Shown here one piece after another: positions 1 through 9,256 of a stretch of 16,211 bases of DNA. Both the position numbers and the translations under genes were made by a program. Position 1 is the stretch's first letter. Every line of letters begins with the position of its first letter. Location of the stretch: positions 1 through 16,211 of the forward strand of contig JABJCF010000224.1 in the NCBI GenBank assembly GCA_018665625.1. The letters are read 5' to 3'. The notes below the pieces were generated by a model. The model was given only the letters and a program-made list of their open reading frames with translations, had not been told where the DNA came from and did no database searches. This DNA comes from Nitrospina sp. (GTDB lineage: Bacteria > Nitrospinota > Nitrospinia > Nitrospinales > VA-1).

Positions 1-269
1 GACCCTACCCGGATAACAAATTCAAAACCCCGGCTTACGATAAAAAGCATTATGTGGTCCGTGGCATGTCTTATATGGGGGTGGGACATTTTAGTAAAAA
101 GGATTTTTTAAAAGTAGTTGCCATGAAATCCCGCGCTTCTTTTCGCGAACATATCGGACCGCTAGCCTATAAAAAAGATATTGGTTTTCGTTGTGCTAAA
201 GACCGACCGTCTTTTATGGGACGAGTTTTTGGAATCAAACCTGAAAAGCCCAAAAAAACGGTGGTTTGA
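1..269 (+). CDS. FGE-sulfatase/SUMF1-like domain protein, 3' end only
   Basis: Reading in the frame that begins at base 3, an open frame enters from the left edge and stops with TGA at 267-269, so only about 88 C-terminal residues are visible. The segment has the closing pattern of the formylglycine-generating-enzyme fold: a VVRGMSY stretch (family usually VxRGGSW), then a run with two arginines, then IGFRCAKD, the family's characteristic ending. A basic tail rich in K and P follows. The only cysteine visible is the one in GFRC; the positions where true formylglycine generators carry catalytic cysteines (R-C-A-x-R region) read SRASFR. This suggests a non-sulfatase-activating member of the superfamily (as in EgtB-like or PvdO-like proteins), but the substrate cannot be told. 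The GTG at 54 is internal to the frame and is probably not the true start. Confidence 0.75.
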   Translation, partial: PYPDNKFKTPAYDKKHYVVRGMSYMGVGHFSKKDFLKVVAMKSRASFREHIGPLAYKKDIGFRCAKDRPSFMGRVFGIKPEKPKKTVV

Positions 270-396
270 TTTGAAGCCTCGCCTAGCTCAACCTTGACGG
301 CTGGAAAATTAAGAATAATGTCATTGAAAACTTTTCGGTTTCCTAGTAATTTGACATTGAGTAGGTAATTCCCCTTCATTTATGTCCCTTTCGGAA

Positions 397-416
397 GGAA
401 GTTTACTTCCCTTTTT
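397..416 (+). terminator. weak hairpin with T-run between the FGE-like gene and metH
   Basis: GGAAG (397-401) and CTTCC (406-410) form a 5-bp stem around a TTTA loop, followed by C and five T residues. This has the layout of a short intrinsic terminator for the upstream gene. The stem is short, so it may be weak or chance. It lies directly ahead of a TATAAT hexamer. Confidence 0.3.
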
Positions 417-421
417 ATAAT
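416..421 (+). promoter_or_regulatory. possible -10 box for metH
   Basis: A perfect TATAAT occurs 17 bases before the metH ATG. No convincing -35 hexamer sits 16-18 bases upstream (the sequence there is GGAAGG-like) and there is no TG extension. If used, transcription would begin only about 10 bases before the start codon, giving a near-leaderless mRNA; this fits the lack of a clear Shine-Dalgarno sequence before metH. A TTGACA at 351-356 could belong to another promoter, but its -10 partner is poor. Confidence 0.3.
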
Positions 422-438
422 CACAAAATGAGTTCAAT

Positions 439-3400
439 ATGAAATTTGAGGATGTTTTAGGAAAGCAGGTTCTTGTTCTTGATGGCGCAATGGGCACCAT
501 GGTGCAAAATCTGGAACTGGATGATGCCGCCTTCGGTGGCCCGGCTTTCAAGATGCTGACCGATTTGTTGGTTTTTTCCCGTCCCGATGACTTGGAAGGA
601 ATCCATTTAAAATATTTACGTTCCGGTGCCAACCTGATCGAAACCGATACCTTCGGTGCGTCGCCTTTGCGTTTGAAAGAATTTGATTTCACTCAAATCG
701 ATATCACAGATATCAAAGCCATCCCGCAGGGATTGGATTTAAAAAAATCGGATTACTCGGCCATCACCCATCATTTGAATGTGGAAGGTTGCCGGATCGC
801 CAAAAAAGCCATTGAACGTTATAAGACCGAACCAGAATACGATGGACGCCCGCTATTTGTAGCCGGGTCTATTGGTCCTTCCAATTACGTTCTTTCCAAA
901 ACCGAGGCGGACCTCAATAAAGCCACTTGGGATCAAATTGTTGACAATAATTATCTGCAAGTAAAAGGAATGATTGAAGGTGGAGCCGATGTCCTTCTTT
1001 TCGAAACGCAACAGGACATTCTGGAGTTGAAGGCCTCTCTCATAGGCGCCAACAAAGCGTTTGCAGAGGCTGACAAAAAACTTCCCATCATTGCCCAGGT
1101 GACGGTCGATGGATTTTCCAAGATGCAAATATTCAACACCGATATCCATGCCGCGCTGGTGGCGGTGGAGGGTATGGGCATTTCAGCTTTTGGAATCAAT
1201 TGCAATACCGGTCCTGAATTGATGGAGAAGACTGTAGAAAAACTGAGTCGTGTTTGTAGCTTGCCTATTTCGATTGTTCCTAATGCGGGTCAACCCGTTT
1301 CGGAAGATGGTAAGACTTGTTACAAGCTAGAACCCGAAGCTATGGCGGATTATGTTGAACGCTTCGTTAAAGATTTTGGGGTATCCATTGTTGGCGGGTG
1401 TTGTGGCACTACGCCCGACCATATCCGAGCGCTTTCCAATCGCGTTAAAGCCCTTGTTCCTTCTCCGAAAAAAATAGAGAAAATGGTTTATGTTTCTGGT
1501 CCACAAGAGGCCAAGCCGATAGACAGTTCAGAGGCTTTGATTCGCATTGGTGAAAGGTTAAACGTTCGCGGCAGTAAAAAAGTGAGAGAGGCCGTCGAAC
1601 GTGACGATGAAATTCAGATGGAGGTTTTGGAAGAGGTTGTTGAAGAGCAGGTCAAAGACCTGGGTATCGATATCATCGATGTTTGTATGGACAGTAACAT
1701 TGTCGAAACAGAAAAGGTTTTACCGCAAGCGATTTATGAACTGACCAGTGATTTTAAGGGCGTCATGTGCATTGATTCTTTTTCGGTAGAAGCCCTACAA
1801 ACAGCCATTGAGTCCTATCCCGGAAGACCCATCATTAATTCCATCAGCCTTGAAGAGTATGAACAAGGAGTGAGCAAGCTCGATGCTGTGTTGTCACTAA
1901 CCCGTCAGCATCATCCGGTTTATGTCGCTTTGGTTAATGGGCCAGAAGGACCAGGACAAACTGCCGATGAAAAGTATGAGCTAGCGGCAGAGATTGTTAA
2001 GCAGGCTAAAGAAAAACACAACGTTACGCCCGATCAGATTCTTATGGATGTCAACGCCTATCCCATCGGCTCGGAGTCGATAGAGGGGCTGAACTTTTGT
2101 GCCGAGACTTTAAAATGTCTGCCGCGGATAAAAGCAATTCATCCAGATTTGAAAACCAGTATAGGAGTTGGCAACCTGACCAATGGTCTGGCTTCGAAAC
2201 CCTATATGAGAAAAGTTTTGACCAGCGTGTTTCTTGATGAGGCGAGAAAGGTGGGGCTGGATTGCGCGATATTGAATCCGAATCATTACGTGCCCTCAGA
2301 GAGTCTGACTAAAAGCGATGTCGAGCTGGCGAGAAAAGTAATTCTTGACCGCGACATGACGGCCTTTGAAGAGCTGGAGCAGATTGCACAGACAAAAAAA
2401 ACCGGTGTTCAAGCAAAAAAAATCGATTACGACGATCTGTCTTTGGAAGAAGGTATCTGCCAGAAAATCAAAGATGGATTCAAACAAAAGCAGGATGGAG
2501 TCATAGAAAAAGAGGGAGGAAAATTTCCCTATAAAGACAAAATTGTTGCTGATGTTGCCCAGGCTATAGAGAAACACGAGCCTTTGAAATTTATAAGCGG
2601 GCACTTGATGAAGGCCATGCGTGAATTGGGCGATGCGTTTGGTCGAGGTGAAGTGAGTCTTCCGCATTTATTGAAAAGTGCAGATGTAATGCGCCATGTC
2701 ATGCAGTTTCTTGAAAGTTTCATGCGTTTTCAAAGCGGTGTGGAGCCGGGGGCGGCTATCGACTATAAGGGCGTTGTGGTGATAGGTACGGTTTATCAGG
2801 ATGTGCACAGCATTGGTAAGGACTTGGCTAAAACCCTTCTGGAAAATTATGGGTATCGAGTGGTCGATCTGGGGGTGCAGGTGCCTTTGGAAAAGTTTAT
2901 CGAAACGGCTCGCGCCGAAAAAGCAGATGCCATTGGTATGAGTGCGCTTTTGGTGCAAACCTCCAATCATATGATCACTGTGGCGCGTATGTTGACGGAA
3001 GGAAAATTCTCCATTCCCGTTCTTATAGGTGGCGCTCCCGTAAACTTAAGGCACGCGGGGTATGTTGCCATGCAGGGGGGCGATGACACCGCCGCCATTC
3101 TCGACAATGTTTTCTATTGCGACAGCGGTATGGATGGGGTCAACACGATGGGGCTTTTGATGGATAAAGAAAAACGACCCGTGTTTCTAAAAGAAAATCA
3201 AGAGGCTTTGCTCATCCAATATAAGAAGGCAAAAGGAATGCAGGAGGAGAAGGATCAGCTATTGGAAACATTGCCTAGAAGAAAAGTAGGTTTTCGTCAT
3301 CATGAAGTGCCTGCCGAAGGTTATGGAATCCAAAAGGTAGAATTTAAATTGCATAAATTATCTTTGGATAGGAAGAGTCTCTATTCTTTGAACTGGAAGT

Positions 3401-4050
3401 TTGGAAAAAAATCGAGCTGGATTCAAAAGGGAGTCACCATTGACCAGTTACAAAGATTAGAAAAAGAATGGATTGAAAAAGCCGAACAAAATCATTGGAT
3501 CATCCCCAAAGCTCGATTCGGGCTTTTCCCTGCTCAGGCTGATGGGGATGAAGTGATATTTTATGAATCGGAGAAAAAGGATAAAGAGCTGGGTCGATTG
3601 AATTTTGATTTGTGCATTGGAAAGGGCAGGAAGGATAAGTTTTCTGTGGGGCAATATTTTCATTCGGTGGAATCGGGTCAGCTAGATGCAATTGGTCTTC
3701 AAATAACCACAGCCGGTGTCGGGGTGGAGGCGGGAGTCAAATCTTTTAAAGAACAAAATGAGAGCGAATCAGCATTGTATTTGCAGGGTTTGAGCGATAG
3801 GGTCGCCGAGGATATGGCGGAATATATCCACCAATTGGTACGAACCAGAGCGGGCTATAAAAAAGAAAATCGTGGGCAACGGTACAGCCCTGGTTATCCT
3901 GCCTTGACAAACCTGAAAGGCAATCACATTATTTGGAATGCCCTGGGAGCCGAAGATTTAGGGGTGACATTGACGGATGCCAATGAGTTTTTTCCACCCA
4001 GTACCACCGCCGCCGTTATTTGTTTCCACAAAGATGCAGGTTATAGCTAA
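439..4050 (+). CDS. metH: cobalamin-dependent methionine synthase
   Basis: Cytoplasmic enzyme that moves the methyl group of 5-methyltetrahydrofolate via cobalamin to homocysteine, making methionine. All modules are visible in order in 1203 residues. The homocysteine domain has LDGAMGTM near the start and zinc ligands Cys255 (GINC) and Cys321/Cys322 (GGCCGTTP). The folate domain begins near 365 with IGERLNVRGSKK. The cobalamin cap and Rossmann domains carry DVHSIG (D788, H790, G793; H790 is the expected lower cobalt ligand) and the SxL motif at S835. A C-terminal AdoMet-binding activation domain from about 950 includes RGQRYSPGYPA (1145-1155), matching the RPAPGYPA motif of E. coli MetH. Differences from E. 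coli, judged from memory: an insertion of about 20 residues near 84-105, and a C-terminus that stops about 40 residues early. No strong ribosome site precedes the ATG. It appears to be a single-gene unit. Confidence 0.95.
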   Translation: MKFEDVLGKQVLVLDGAMGTMVQNLELDDAAFGGPAFKMLTDLLVFSRPDDLEGIHLKYLRSGANLIETDTFGASPLRLKEFDFTQIDITDIKAIPQGLDLKKSDYSAITHHLNVEGCRIAKKAIERYKTEPEYDGRPLFVAGSIGPSNYVLSKTEADLNKATWDQIVDNNYLQVKGMIEGGADVLLFETQQDILELKASLIGANKAFAEADKKLPIIAQVTVDGFSKMQIFNTDIHAALVAVEGMGISAFGINCNTGPELMEKTVEKLSRVCSLPISIVPNAGQPVSEDGKTCYKLEPEAMADYVERFVKDFGVSIVGGCCGTTPDHIRALSNRVKALVPSPKKIEKMVYVSGPQEAKPIDSSEALIRIGERLNVRGSKKVREAVERDDEIQMEVLEEVVEEQVKDLGIDIIDVCMDSNIVETEKVLPQAIYELTSDFKGVMCIDSFSVEALQTAIESYPGRPIINSISLEEYEQGVSKLDAVLSLTRQHHPVYVALVNGPEGPGQTADEKYELAAEIVKQAKEKHNVTPDQILMDVNAYPIGSESIEGLNFCAETLKCLPRIKAIHPDLKTSIGVGNLTNGLASKPYMRKVLTSVFLDEARKVGLDCAILNPNHYVPSESLTKSDVELARKVILDRDMTAFEELEQIAQTKKTGVQAKKIDYDDLSLEEGICQKIKDGFKQKQDGVIEKEGGKFPYKDKIVADVAQAIEKHEPLKFISGHLMKAMRELGDAFGRGEVSLPHLLKSADVMRHVMQFLESFMRFQSGVEPGAAIDYKGVVVIGTVYQDVHSIGKDLAKTLLENYGYRVVDLGVQVPLEKFIETARAEKADAIGMSALLVQTSNHMITVARMLTEGKFSIPVLIGGAPVNLRHAGYVAMQGGDDTAAILDNVFYCDSGMDGVNTMGLLMDKEKRPVFLKENQEALLIQYKKAKGMQEEKDQLLETLPRRKVGFRHHEVPAEGYGIQKVEFKLHKLSLDRKSLYSLNWKFGKKSSWIQKGVTIDQLQRLEKEWIEKAEQNHWIIPKARFGLFPAQADGDEVIFYESEKKDKELGRLNFDLCIGKGRKDKFSVGQYFHSVESGQLDAIGLQITTAGVGVEAGVKSFKEQNESESALYLQGLSDRVAEDMAEYIHQLVRTRAGYKKENRGQRYSPGYPALTNLKGNHIIWNALGAEDLGVTLTDANEFFPPSTTAAVICFHKDAGYS

Positions 4051-4082
4051 TTAGCCTGTATTTTGCCTTCTGAGGGCTAATT
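4049..4082 (+). terminator. inverted repeat overlapping the metH stop codon
   Basis: AATTAGCC (4049-4056) and GGCTAATT (4075-4082) are exact reverse complements, forming an 8-bp stem with an 18-base loop. The 5' arm begins inside the TAA stop codon of metH. The sequence after it is T-rich (CTGGTTTGTCTTT) but has no clean T-run, so it may end transcription weakly or protect the mRNA 3' end. Confidence 0.4.
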
Positions 4083-4165
4083 CTGGTTTGTCTTTAGTAA
4101 ATAGTAAAAATTGCCGATAAACTGGGTGTTAAAGGCCAAATAATTGAGTTTTGATAAGGCCATTT

Positions 4166-4190
4166 GGGCTGGAATAAGCCCTTTGTTATT
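4166..4190 (+). terminator. short hairpin with T-rich tail downstream of metH
   Basis: GGGCT (4166-4170) and AGCCC (4177-4181) form a GC-rich 5-bp stem with a 6-base loop, followed by TTTGTTATT. This is a plausible intrinsic terminator for metH transcripts that pass the first hairpin. Confidence 0.4.
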
Positions 4191-4227
4191 GGTAGTTTAT
4201 GTGTTGCATCCGGGTTCTAAATAAAAA

Positions 4228-4277
4228 TTTGTATAAACAGAATCATTTGTTAAACTAATATTGGTATAAACCAGAAT
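4228..4277 (+). repeat. three imperfect repeats upstream of clpC
   Basis: Three related blocks sit about 85-135 bases before the clpC start: TTTGTATAAACAGAAT (from 4228), TTTGTTAAACTAATA (from 4246) and TTGGTATAAACCAGAAT (from 4261). The first and third share GTATAAAC(C)AGAAT with starts 33 bases apart, close to three helical turns; the middle one is more diverged. A cluster like this is typical of an operator for a DNA-binding protein. It is not the CtsR heptad known from Firmicutes clpC. The rest of the 311-base gap holds the two metH hairpins and no gene. Confidence 0.4.
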
Positions 4278-4361
4278 TTAAAACAGGGATGTTGCTCCGC
4301 ATTGAAATGAAATGTGGGCCTCTTTCACATTATAAATCCGCTTTTTAAGGAATGTTGAATC

Positions 4362-6791
4362 ATGTTTAAGCGATTCACGGAGAGAGCGCGTAGAGTTATC
4401 ATCCTCGCTCGCGAGGAAGCAGAACTTTACCGCCACGAATATTTAGGAACAGAGCACATTTTACAAGGCGTCATCAAAGATGGTGGTGGCATAGCTGTTG
4501 CCATTGTGCAAAAAAGCGGAGTTGATTTGACCCAGCTCAAAAAAGAGTTGGAGAAAAGTTTGCCTCGAAGTTCTAATTCGCTAATCATTGGGGATATCCC
4601 CTTTACCTCCCGGGCCAAAAAAGTTTTGGAGTTCGCGGTTGAAGAAGCGCGTTCCCTTAACCATAACTACATTGGTACCGAGCATCTGCTCTTAGGTCTT
4701 TTGAAAGAAAAAGAGGGCGTTGCCTGTCGAGTTCTGAATAGTTTTGGAATGTTCTTTGATGATGTCCGCGAGAAAATTGTGGAGATGTTCAAAGAGCCCA
4801 CCGAAGCAAATCGAGAAGTGGGTAAAACCCCGACACTGGATGAGTTCAGTCGCGACCTGACCAAGATGGCGTTGGACGGTAAGCTCGACCCCATCATTGG
4901 ACGCGCAAAAGAAATTGAACGTGTGATTCAGATACTGAGTCGTCGCACTAAGAATAATCCGGTTCTGATTGGTGAGCCGGGTGTTGGTAAAACGGCGATC
5001 GTTGAAGGTTTGGCTCAATTAATTGTTGAGCGGGAGGTTCCTGATACTCTTTTTGACAAGCGAGTGGTGTCTCTTGACCTGGGTTCGTTGATTGCCGGGA
5101 CGAAATACCGTGGCCAGTTTGAAGCGCGCCTAAAAGGTATTATGAAAGAAATCATGGCAAACGAAAGTGTCATTCTTTTTGTAGATGAGTTGCACACTTT
5201 GGTTGGTGCAGGTGCTGCAGAGGGTTCTGTGGATGCATCCAATATGTTGAAGCCCGCACTTTCTCGCGGTGAAATTCAGTGTATCGGAGCGACCACCTTG
5301 GAAGAGTACCGAAAATACATTGAAAAAAATGGTGCGCTTGAAAGACGTTTTCAGCCTATCGTGGTAAATCCGCCAACGGTTGATGAAACCATTGAAATCA
5401 TAAAAGGACTGAAAGTCCCTTATGAACTGCATCATAGAGCCAAAATTTCTGATGAAGCTATCGTTACGGCGGTTCGGTTTGCAGAGCGTTATATTACGGA
5501 TCGTTTCCTTCCAGACAAGGCTATTGATGTTATCGATGAAGCTGGCTCAAGGGTTCGTCTGCGTGAGATAACTCAATCTCCCGATATGAAGAAAATTCAA
5601 AAAGAGATGGATCTGGTTGTTCGCGATAAGAAGGTCTGCATTGAAAATCAGGAATTTGAAAAAGCAGTCGAATTGCGTGACAAGGAAGAAGCTCTCATCG
5701 AAAAACTGGAGTCCGTAAAAGAAGAATGGGACAAACAGCGAGATACAAGCGAGCCTTCTATAACAGAAGACGATATTGCCGATGTTGTTTCAAGCATGAC
5801 AGGAATTCCTCTTTCTCGAATTGAAGAAAAAGAAAGCATTCGCTTGATGAATATGGAAGAAGAGTTGGCGAATAAAGTTGTGGGTCAGGGAGAGGCTATT
5901 AAAGTTCTCACCAAAGCCATTCGCCGTTCTCGATCTGGGTTAAAAGATATGAAACGACCTATAGGTTCATTTCTTTTTCTGGGTCCGACAGGTGTTGGAA
6001 AGACAGAGTTGGCAAACGTGTTGGCAGAATTCATGTTTGGAAATAGAGACTCTTTGATTCGGTTAGACATGTCGGAATACATGGAGAAATTTAATGTATC
6101 CCGTCTGACGGGTGCGCCTCCAGGCTATGTTGGCTATGAAGAGGGCGGCCAGTTAACTGAAAAAGTGCGTCGTAAACCTTACTCGGTTGTTCTTTTTGAT
6201 GAAATCGAAAAAGCAAACCCAGACATTTATCATCTCTTATTGCAAATCATGGATGATGGCCGCTTGACGGATAGCTATGGCCGGGTTATAGATTTCAAAA
6301 ATACCGTAATCATTCTCACGTCTAACATCAGTTCAAGGATGCTTGAAAAAGGCACCAGCCTTGGGTTCCATAAAGACGATGACGAATTGAACTACGATAA
6401 AATGCAAAAAGAATTGAAGCAGGACCTGAAAAAGACATTTAACCCAGAGTTCCTCAATCGATTGAGTGAGACCGTTGTTTTCCGTCCTCTAGAGTTGGAA
6501 AACATTGTTGAAATTTTGGATGTTCAATTGCAGGTGCTGAACGAGCAGCTAATTCAACAGGGGCTTACTTTGGATGTTACTCCTGGAGCCAAACGGTGGA
6601 TCGCCGAAAAAGGATTTGATGCCAGCTTTGGCGCTCGACCCTTGAAACGGGCAATTCAAAAGCACTTGGAAGATGTTTTGTCCGATGAAATGCTCAAAGG
6701 CCGTTTCAAGAATGGAGGGCTCATTGAGGTGAGTCTGCAAGATGACAGTCTGGTGTTTGTAGAGAAGGCAGACGCCGTGAATGTTGGATGA
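4362..6791 (+). CDS. clpC: ATP-dependent unfoldase ClpC (Clp protease ATPase subunit)
   Basis: AAA+ hexameric unfoldase that feeds proteins to the ClpP peptidase in the cytoplasm. The 809 residues show two N-terminal Clp repeats (about 4-145, with the paired EYLGTEH and NYIGTEH motifs), a first AAA+ domain with Walker A GEPGVGKT (204-211) and Walker B VDE (274-276), a UVR-like coiled segment (about 425-460, [18 protein letters not shown]), and a second AAA+ domain with Walker A GPTGVGKT (541-548) and Walker B DE at 613-614. An LGF tripeptide at 667-669 is the loop that docks on ClpP, so this is a ClpP partner and not a ClpB-type disaggregase. The UVR segment separates ClpC from ClpA. AAGGAA at 4347-4352 is a good ribosome site 9 bases before ATG. 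It has its own terminator and appears monocistronic. Confidence 0.95.
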   Translation: MFKRFTERARRVIILAREEAELYRHEYLGTEHILQGVIKDGGGIAVAIVQKSGVDLTQLKKELEKSLPRSSNSLIIGDIPFTSRAKKVLEFAVEEARSLNHNYIGTEHLLLGLLKEKEGVACRVLNSFGMFFDDVREKIVEMFKEPTEANREVGKTPTLDEFSRDLTKMALDGKLDPIIGRAKEIERVIQILSRRTKNNPVLIGEPGVGKTAIVEGLAQLIVEREVPDTLFDKRVVSLDLGSLIAGTKYRGQFEARLKGIMKEIMANESVILFVDELHTLVGAGAAEGSVDASNMLKPALSRGEIQCIGATTLEEYRKYIEKNGALERRFQPIVVNPPTVDETIEIIKGLKVPYELHHRAKISDEAIVTAVRFAERYITDRFLPDKAIDVIDEAGSRVRLREITQSPDMKKIQKEMDLVVRDKKVCIENQEFEKAVELRDKEEALIEKLESVKEEWDKQRDTSEPSITEDDIADVVSSMTGIPLSRIEEKESIRLMNMEEELANKVVGQGEAIKVLTKAIRRSRSGLKDMKRPIGSFLFLGPTGVGKTELANVLAEFMFGNRDSLIRLDMSEYMEKFNVSRLTGAPPGYVGYEEGGQLTEKVRRKPYSVVLFDEIEKANPDIYHLLLQIMDDGRLTDSYGRVIDFKNTVIILTSNISSRMLEKGTSLGFHKDDDELNYDKMQKELKQDLKKTFNPEFLNRLSETVVFRPLELENIVEILDVQLQVLNEQLIQQGLTLDVTPGAKRWIAEKGFDASFGARPLKRAIQKHLEDVLSDEMLKGRFKNGGLIEVSLQDDSLVFVEKADAVNVG

Positions 6792-6838
6792 TAATTAATT
6801 TATACGCTTAAAAAAGCGCCAATGAATAAAAACAAATA

Positions 6839-6888
6839 AAGTATTAAGTTTCAGGGGGTTACGCCTATGAAGCTTGATACTTTTTTTT
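6839..6888 (+). terminator. strong intrinsic terminator after clpC
   Basis: The arms at 6839-6853 and 6868-6882 pair over 15 bp with two G-U wobbles (AAGTATTAAGTTTCA with TGAAGCTTGATACTT), around a 14-base loop. A run of eight T residues (6881-6888) follows, its first two taking part in the stem. This is a textbook Rho-independent terminator and separates clpC from the envelope operon. A smaller hairpin, CGCTT/AAGCG at 6805-6818, lies just before it without a T-run. Confidence 0.85.
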
Positions 6889-6917
6889 GGCTAAAACTCG
6901 GGATTCAAATTTATCAC

Positions 6918-6923
6918 TATAAC
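6918..6923 (+). promoter_or_regulatory. possible -10 element for the bamA-led operon
   Basis: Because the strong clpC terminator ends at 6888, the envelope operon needs a promoter within about 60 bases before bamA. The A/T-rich stretch here includes TATAAC. No clear -35 hexamer at standard spacing and no sigma-E type GAACTT/TCTGA pair was found, so the assignment is tentative. Confidence 0.2.
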
Positions 6924-6951
6924 TCATAAAATTTCAGCTAGTTCTGGCAGA

Positions 6952-9222
6952 ATGGCAAAAATTACCCACCCATTTTTCGTCGCCTTTTTGGCGATGATTT
7001 TCCTGATGGCTCCCTCGCTTTTACCGGCGCAGGAGGGGGAAGTCATTCAGTCTCTAGCCATTAATGGAAATAAAAGGATTGATGAGTCAACCATCCTTTA
7101 TTACATCAAATCCAAGCCGGGCACGGTCCTTTCCAAATTACAAATTCGTAAAGATATAGAACAGATTTTCAGCTTAGGGCAATTCAAGGATATTCAGGTG
7201 GAAACCCATAATCGCCTTGAAGGTCTTGAGGTGCAGTTTTTTGTTGAAGAGATTCCTTCCATTGGGGATGTGCAAATAATTGGTAATTCAAGATTAGAGA
7301 CCAATGATATACGCGAAAAAATTGGTTTGCGACGAGGGGCCACTTTTAATGAGCATCTAATTAAAGAAAGCGAAAAAGAAATTCTAAAAGCCTATGAAGA
7401 GAAGGGCTACTTTTTTGCAGAAACGCGAATTGAAACTAATAAGGATCAGAACAACCTCATTGATGTTGTGATAAGAATCCGTGAAGGAAAAAAAGTAAAA
7501 ATAGAAAAAGTTAGATTTTCTGGTAATAAGGCTTTTAAAGACAAAAAGCTTATTGAGCAAATGGAAACCAAGGCAGGAAACTGGTTATCTTTTCTTGATG
7601 ACTCGGGGGTGTATCAAAAAGATATTTTAAAGCTCGACTTATTTAGAATAGAAGGTTTTTACCAGGACAATGGTTATTTAAGGGTCAAGGTTTTAGAACC
7701 CAGGATTGATGTAAATAAAAAAGCTCGCGAAATCCATATTATCATCCCAGTAGAAGAGGGTCCGCAATTCCGAATTAAATCTCTGGTAGTCAAAGGGGAT
7801 GACACGGTTCCGCACGATGAAATTATTAAAAGCCTTCTTACAAAAAAAGGGGATATCTATAACGTATCGCAGCTTCGTGAGGATATTATAACCGTTACAG
7901 ATTTGTATTCTGCAAAAGGATATGCTTATGCAGACGTTAACCCCATAACAAAAATTGATGATCAAATCCGCAAGGTTGACCTCTCTATAGATATTGATAA
8001 GGGTAAAAAGGTTTATGTAGGAAAAATCAACATGCTGGGAAATATTAAAACCAGGGATAATGTAATCCGGCGTGAATTCAGATTAAAAGAAGGTGAGGTT
8101 TTTGATGGTGCAAAGCTAAAGCGAAGTAAGCAAAGAATTAATAATCTGAATTATTTTGAAGATGTAAAAATTGATACGCAAAGAGGGGAAAACCCAGATC
8201 TGATAGATATCCTGACTACTGTGACCGAAAAACCTACTGGGTCATTTACCGTAGGGGCGGGTTTTAGCTCAGTAGAAAATCTAATTTTTACAACATCCAT
8301 TGCTCAGGACAATTTATTCGGAAACGGACATCGGGTAAACCTGACTGCGTCACTATCATCTATTAGGGCAGATTTTAATATTAGCTTAACTGAACCCCGA
8401 TTATTCGACTCCGAAATTTCTGCCGGAATCGATGCTTTCAATCGTGATGAAGATTTTTTAAGTTTCGATGCGAAGTCCTCTGGAGGAGGCCTTCGTTTGG
8501 GAAAAAATATCACCGAATTTGAATCCTTAAGTCTTGGATATAGATTCGAAAATGTTGAAGTAACAGGTGTTTCCGCAGCAGATACTTCTGAATTTCTAAA
8601 AAATGAAACCCGAACAACCAGCCGCGTTTCACCGGTCTATTCTTTTGATAGCAGGGACAATTTTTTAAACCCTTCCCAGGGGTGGAGGCATGTGGTAGCA
8701 TTTGAATTTGCAGGGCTGGGGGGTGCAAAATTTACCCGCTCCTCATATGATATTACTTATTACCACCCCTTGGTCGGAAAACTGGTGGGAGCCGCACACG
8801 GAAAAATAAATTTTGCGGAAGGCTATAGCGGAGATACACTTCCTTCCTTTGAAAGGTATTTCATGGGCGGGCCTACTTCCTTAAGGGGTTTTACTATTCA
8901 AGATATCGGGCCTAAAGATGCAGATGGCGACCCCTTGGGAGGCAGTAAAGCTCTGCTCTTGAATTTGGAATTGCAGTACCCCTTTACAAAATCGGTTCGA
9001 GCTTTTGTTTTTTATGACAGAGGCAATGTATATGGATCGGGGACAGACCAGAGTTCTACCTCAAAAGATTTTGACCTCGGTGAAATGAGAAATAGTGTTG
9101 GGGCAGGATTTAGGTTTATCAGTCCTTTTGGCCCGCTTGGCTTTTCCTACGGCGTAAAACTTGACCGCAAATCAGGAGAAGAAACCGGGGAGTTTCATTT
9201 TTCTGCAGGCAGCGCATTCTAA
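6952..9222 (+). CDS. bamA: outer membrane protein assembly factor BamA (Omp85)
   Basis: Central component of the machine that folds beta-barrel proteins into the outer membrane. The 756 residues begin with a signal peptide (hydrophobic 8-24, likely cleavage after Ala26 in LLPA-QEG). Five POTRA repeats follow (about 30-425), recognisable by repeated IxGNxR/xxxDxLxxxxGY patterns, for example INGNKRI, IIGNSRL, FSGNKAF and LGNIKTR. The C-terminal barrel (about 430-756) carries the Omp85 signature FMGGPTSLRGF with RGF at 645-647, and the protein ends in a terminal Phe (HFSAGSAF) as expected of a beta-signal. Length is close to the family norm of roughly 750-810. The ribosome site before ATG is weak (GGCAG). 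It heads the envelope operon, and skp follows after 34 bases. Confidence 0.95.
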   Translation: MAKITHPFFVAFLAMIFLMAPSLLPAQEGEVIQSLAINGNKRIDESTILYYIKSKPGTVLSKLQIRKDIEQIFSLGQFKDIQVETHNRLEGLEVQFFVEEIPSIGDVQIIGNSRLETNDIREKIGLRRGATFNEHLIKESEKEILKAYEEKGYFFAETRIETNKDQNNLIDVVIRIREGKKVKIEKVRFSGNKAFKDKKLIEQMETKAGNWLSFLDDSGVYQKDILKLDLFRIEGFYQDNGYLRVKVLEPRIDVNKKAREIHIIIPVEEGPQFRIKSLVVKGDDTVPHDEIIKSLLTKKGDIYNVSQLREDIITVTDLYSAKGYAYADVNPITKIDDQIRKVDLSIDIDKGKKVYVGKINMLGNIKTRDNVIRREFRLKEGEVFDGAKLKRSKQRINNLNYFEDVKIDTQRGENPDLIDILTTVTEKPTGSFTVGAGFSSVENLIFTTSIAQDNLFGNGHRVNLTASLSSIRADFNISLTEPRLFDSEISAGIDAFNRDEDFLSFDAKSSGGGLRLGKNITEFESLSLGYRFENVEVTGVSAADTSEFLKNETRTTSRVSPVYSFDSRDNFLNPSQGWRHVVAFEFAGLGGAKFTRSSYDITYYHPLVGKLVGAAHGKINFAEGYSGDTLPSFERYFMGGPTSLRGFTIQDIGPKDADGDPLGGSKALLLNLELQYPFTKSVRAFVFYDRGNVYGSGTDQSSTSKDFDLGEMRNSVGAGFRFISPFGPLGFSYGVKLDRKSGEETGEFHFSAGSAF

Positions 9223-9256
9223 TTTAATTTAAACCACAAGTTAAGGATTTTGGATT

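Noticed and set aside
270..438. S-adenosylmethionine or cobalamin riboswitch upstream of metH
   Set aside because: The 169-base gap lacks the conserved cores of those riboswitches; it shows only a short hairpin and a TATAAT box.
2296..2667. Long minus-strand open frame opposite metH (and similar ones opposite clpC, bamA and lpxI)
   Set aside because: They lie wholly inside well-supported genes on the other strand, have no recognisable domain, and look like chance antisense frames.
4191..4207. Possible sigma-54 promoter before clpC (GG...GC in GGTAGTTTATGTGTTGC)
   Set aside because: The GG and GC are separated by 13 bases rather than 10, so it does not fit sigma-54 spacing.
6805..6818. CGCTT/AAGCG hairpin just after clpC as a terminator
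   Set aside because: It is followed by CCAATGAATAAA with no T-run; the strong terminator 20 bases further on explains termination.
6889..6951. Sigma-E type promoter before bamA, expected by analogy with E. coli envelope-stress control
   Set aside because: No GAACTT-like and TCTGA-like pair at the proper spacing is present.
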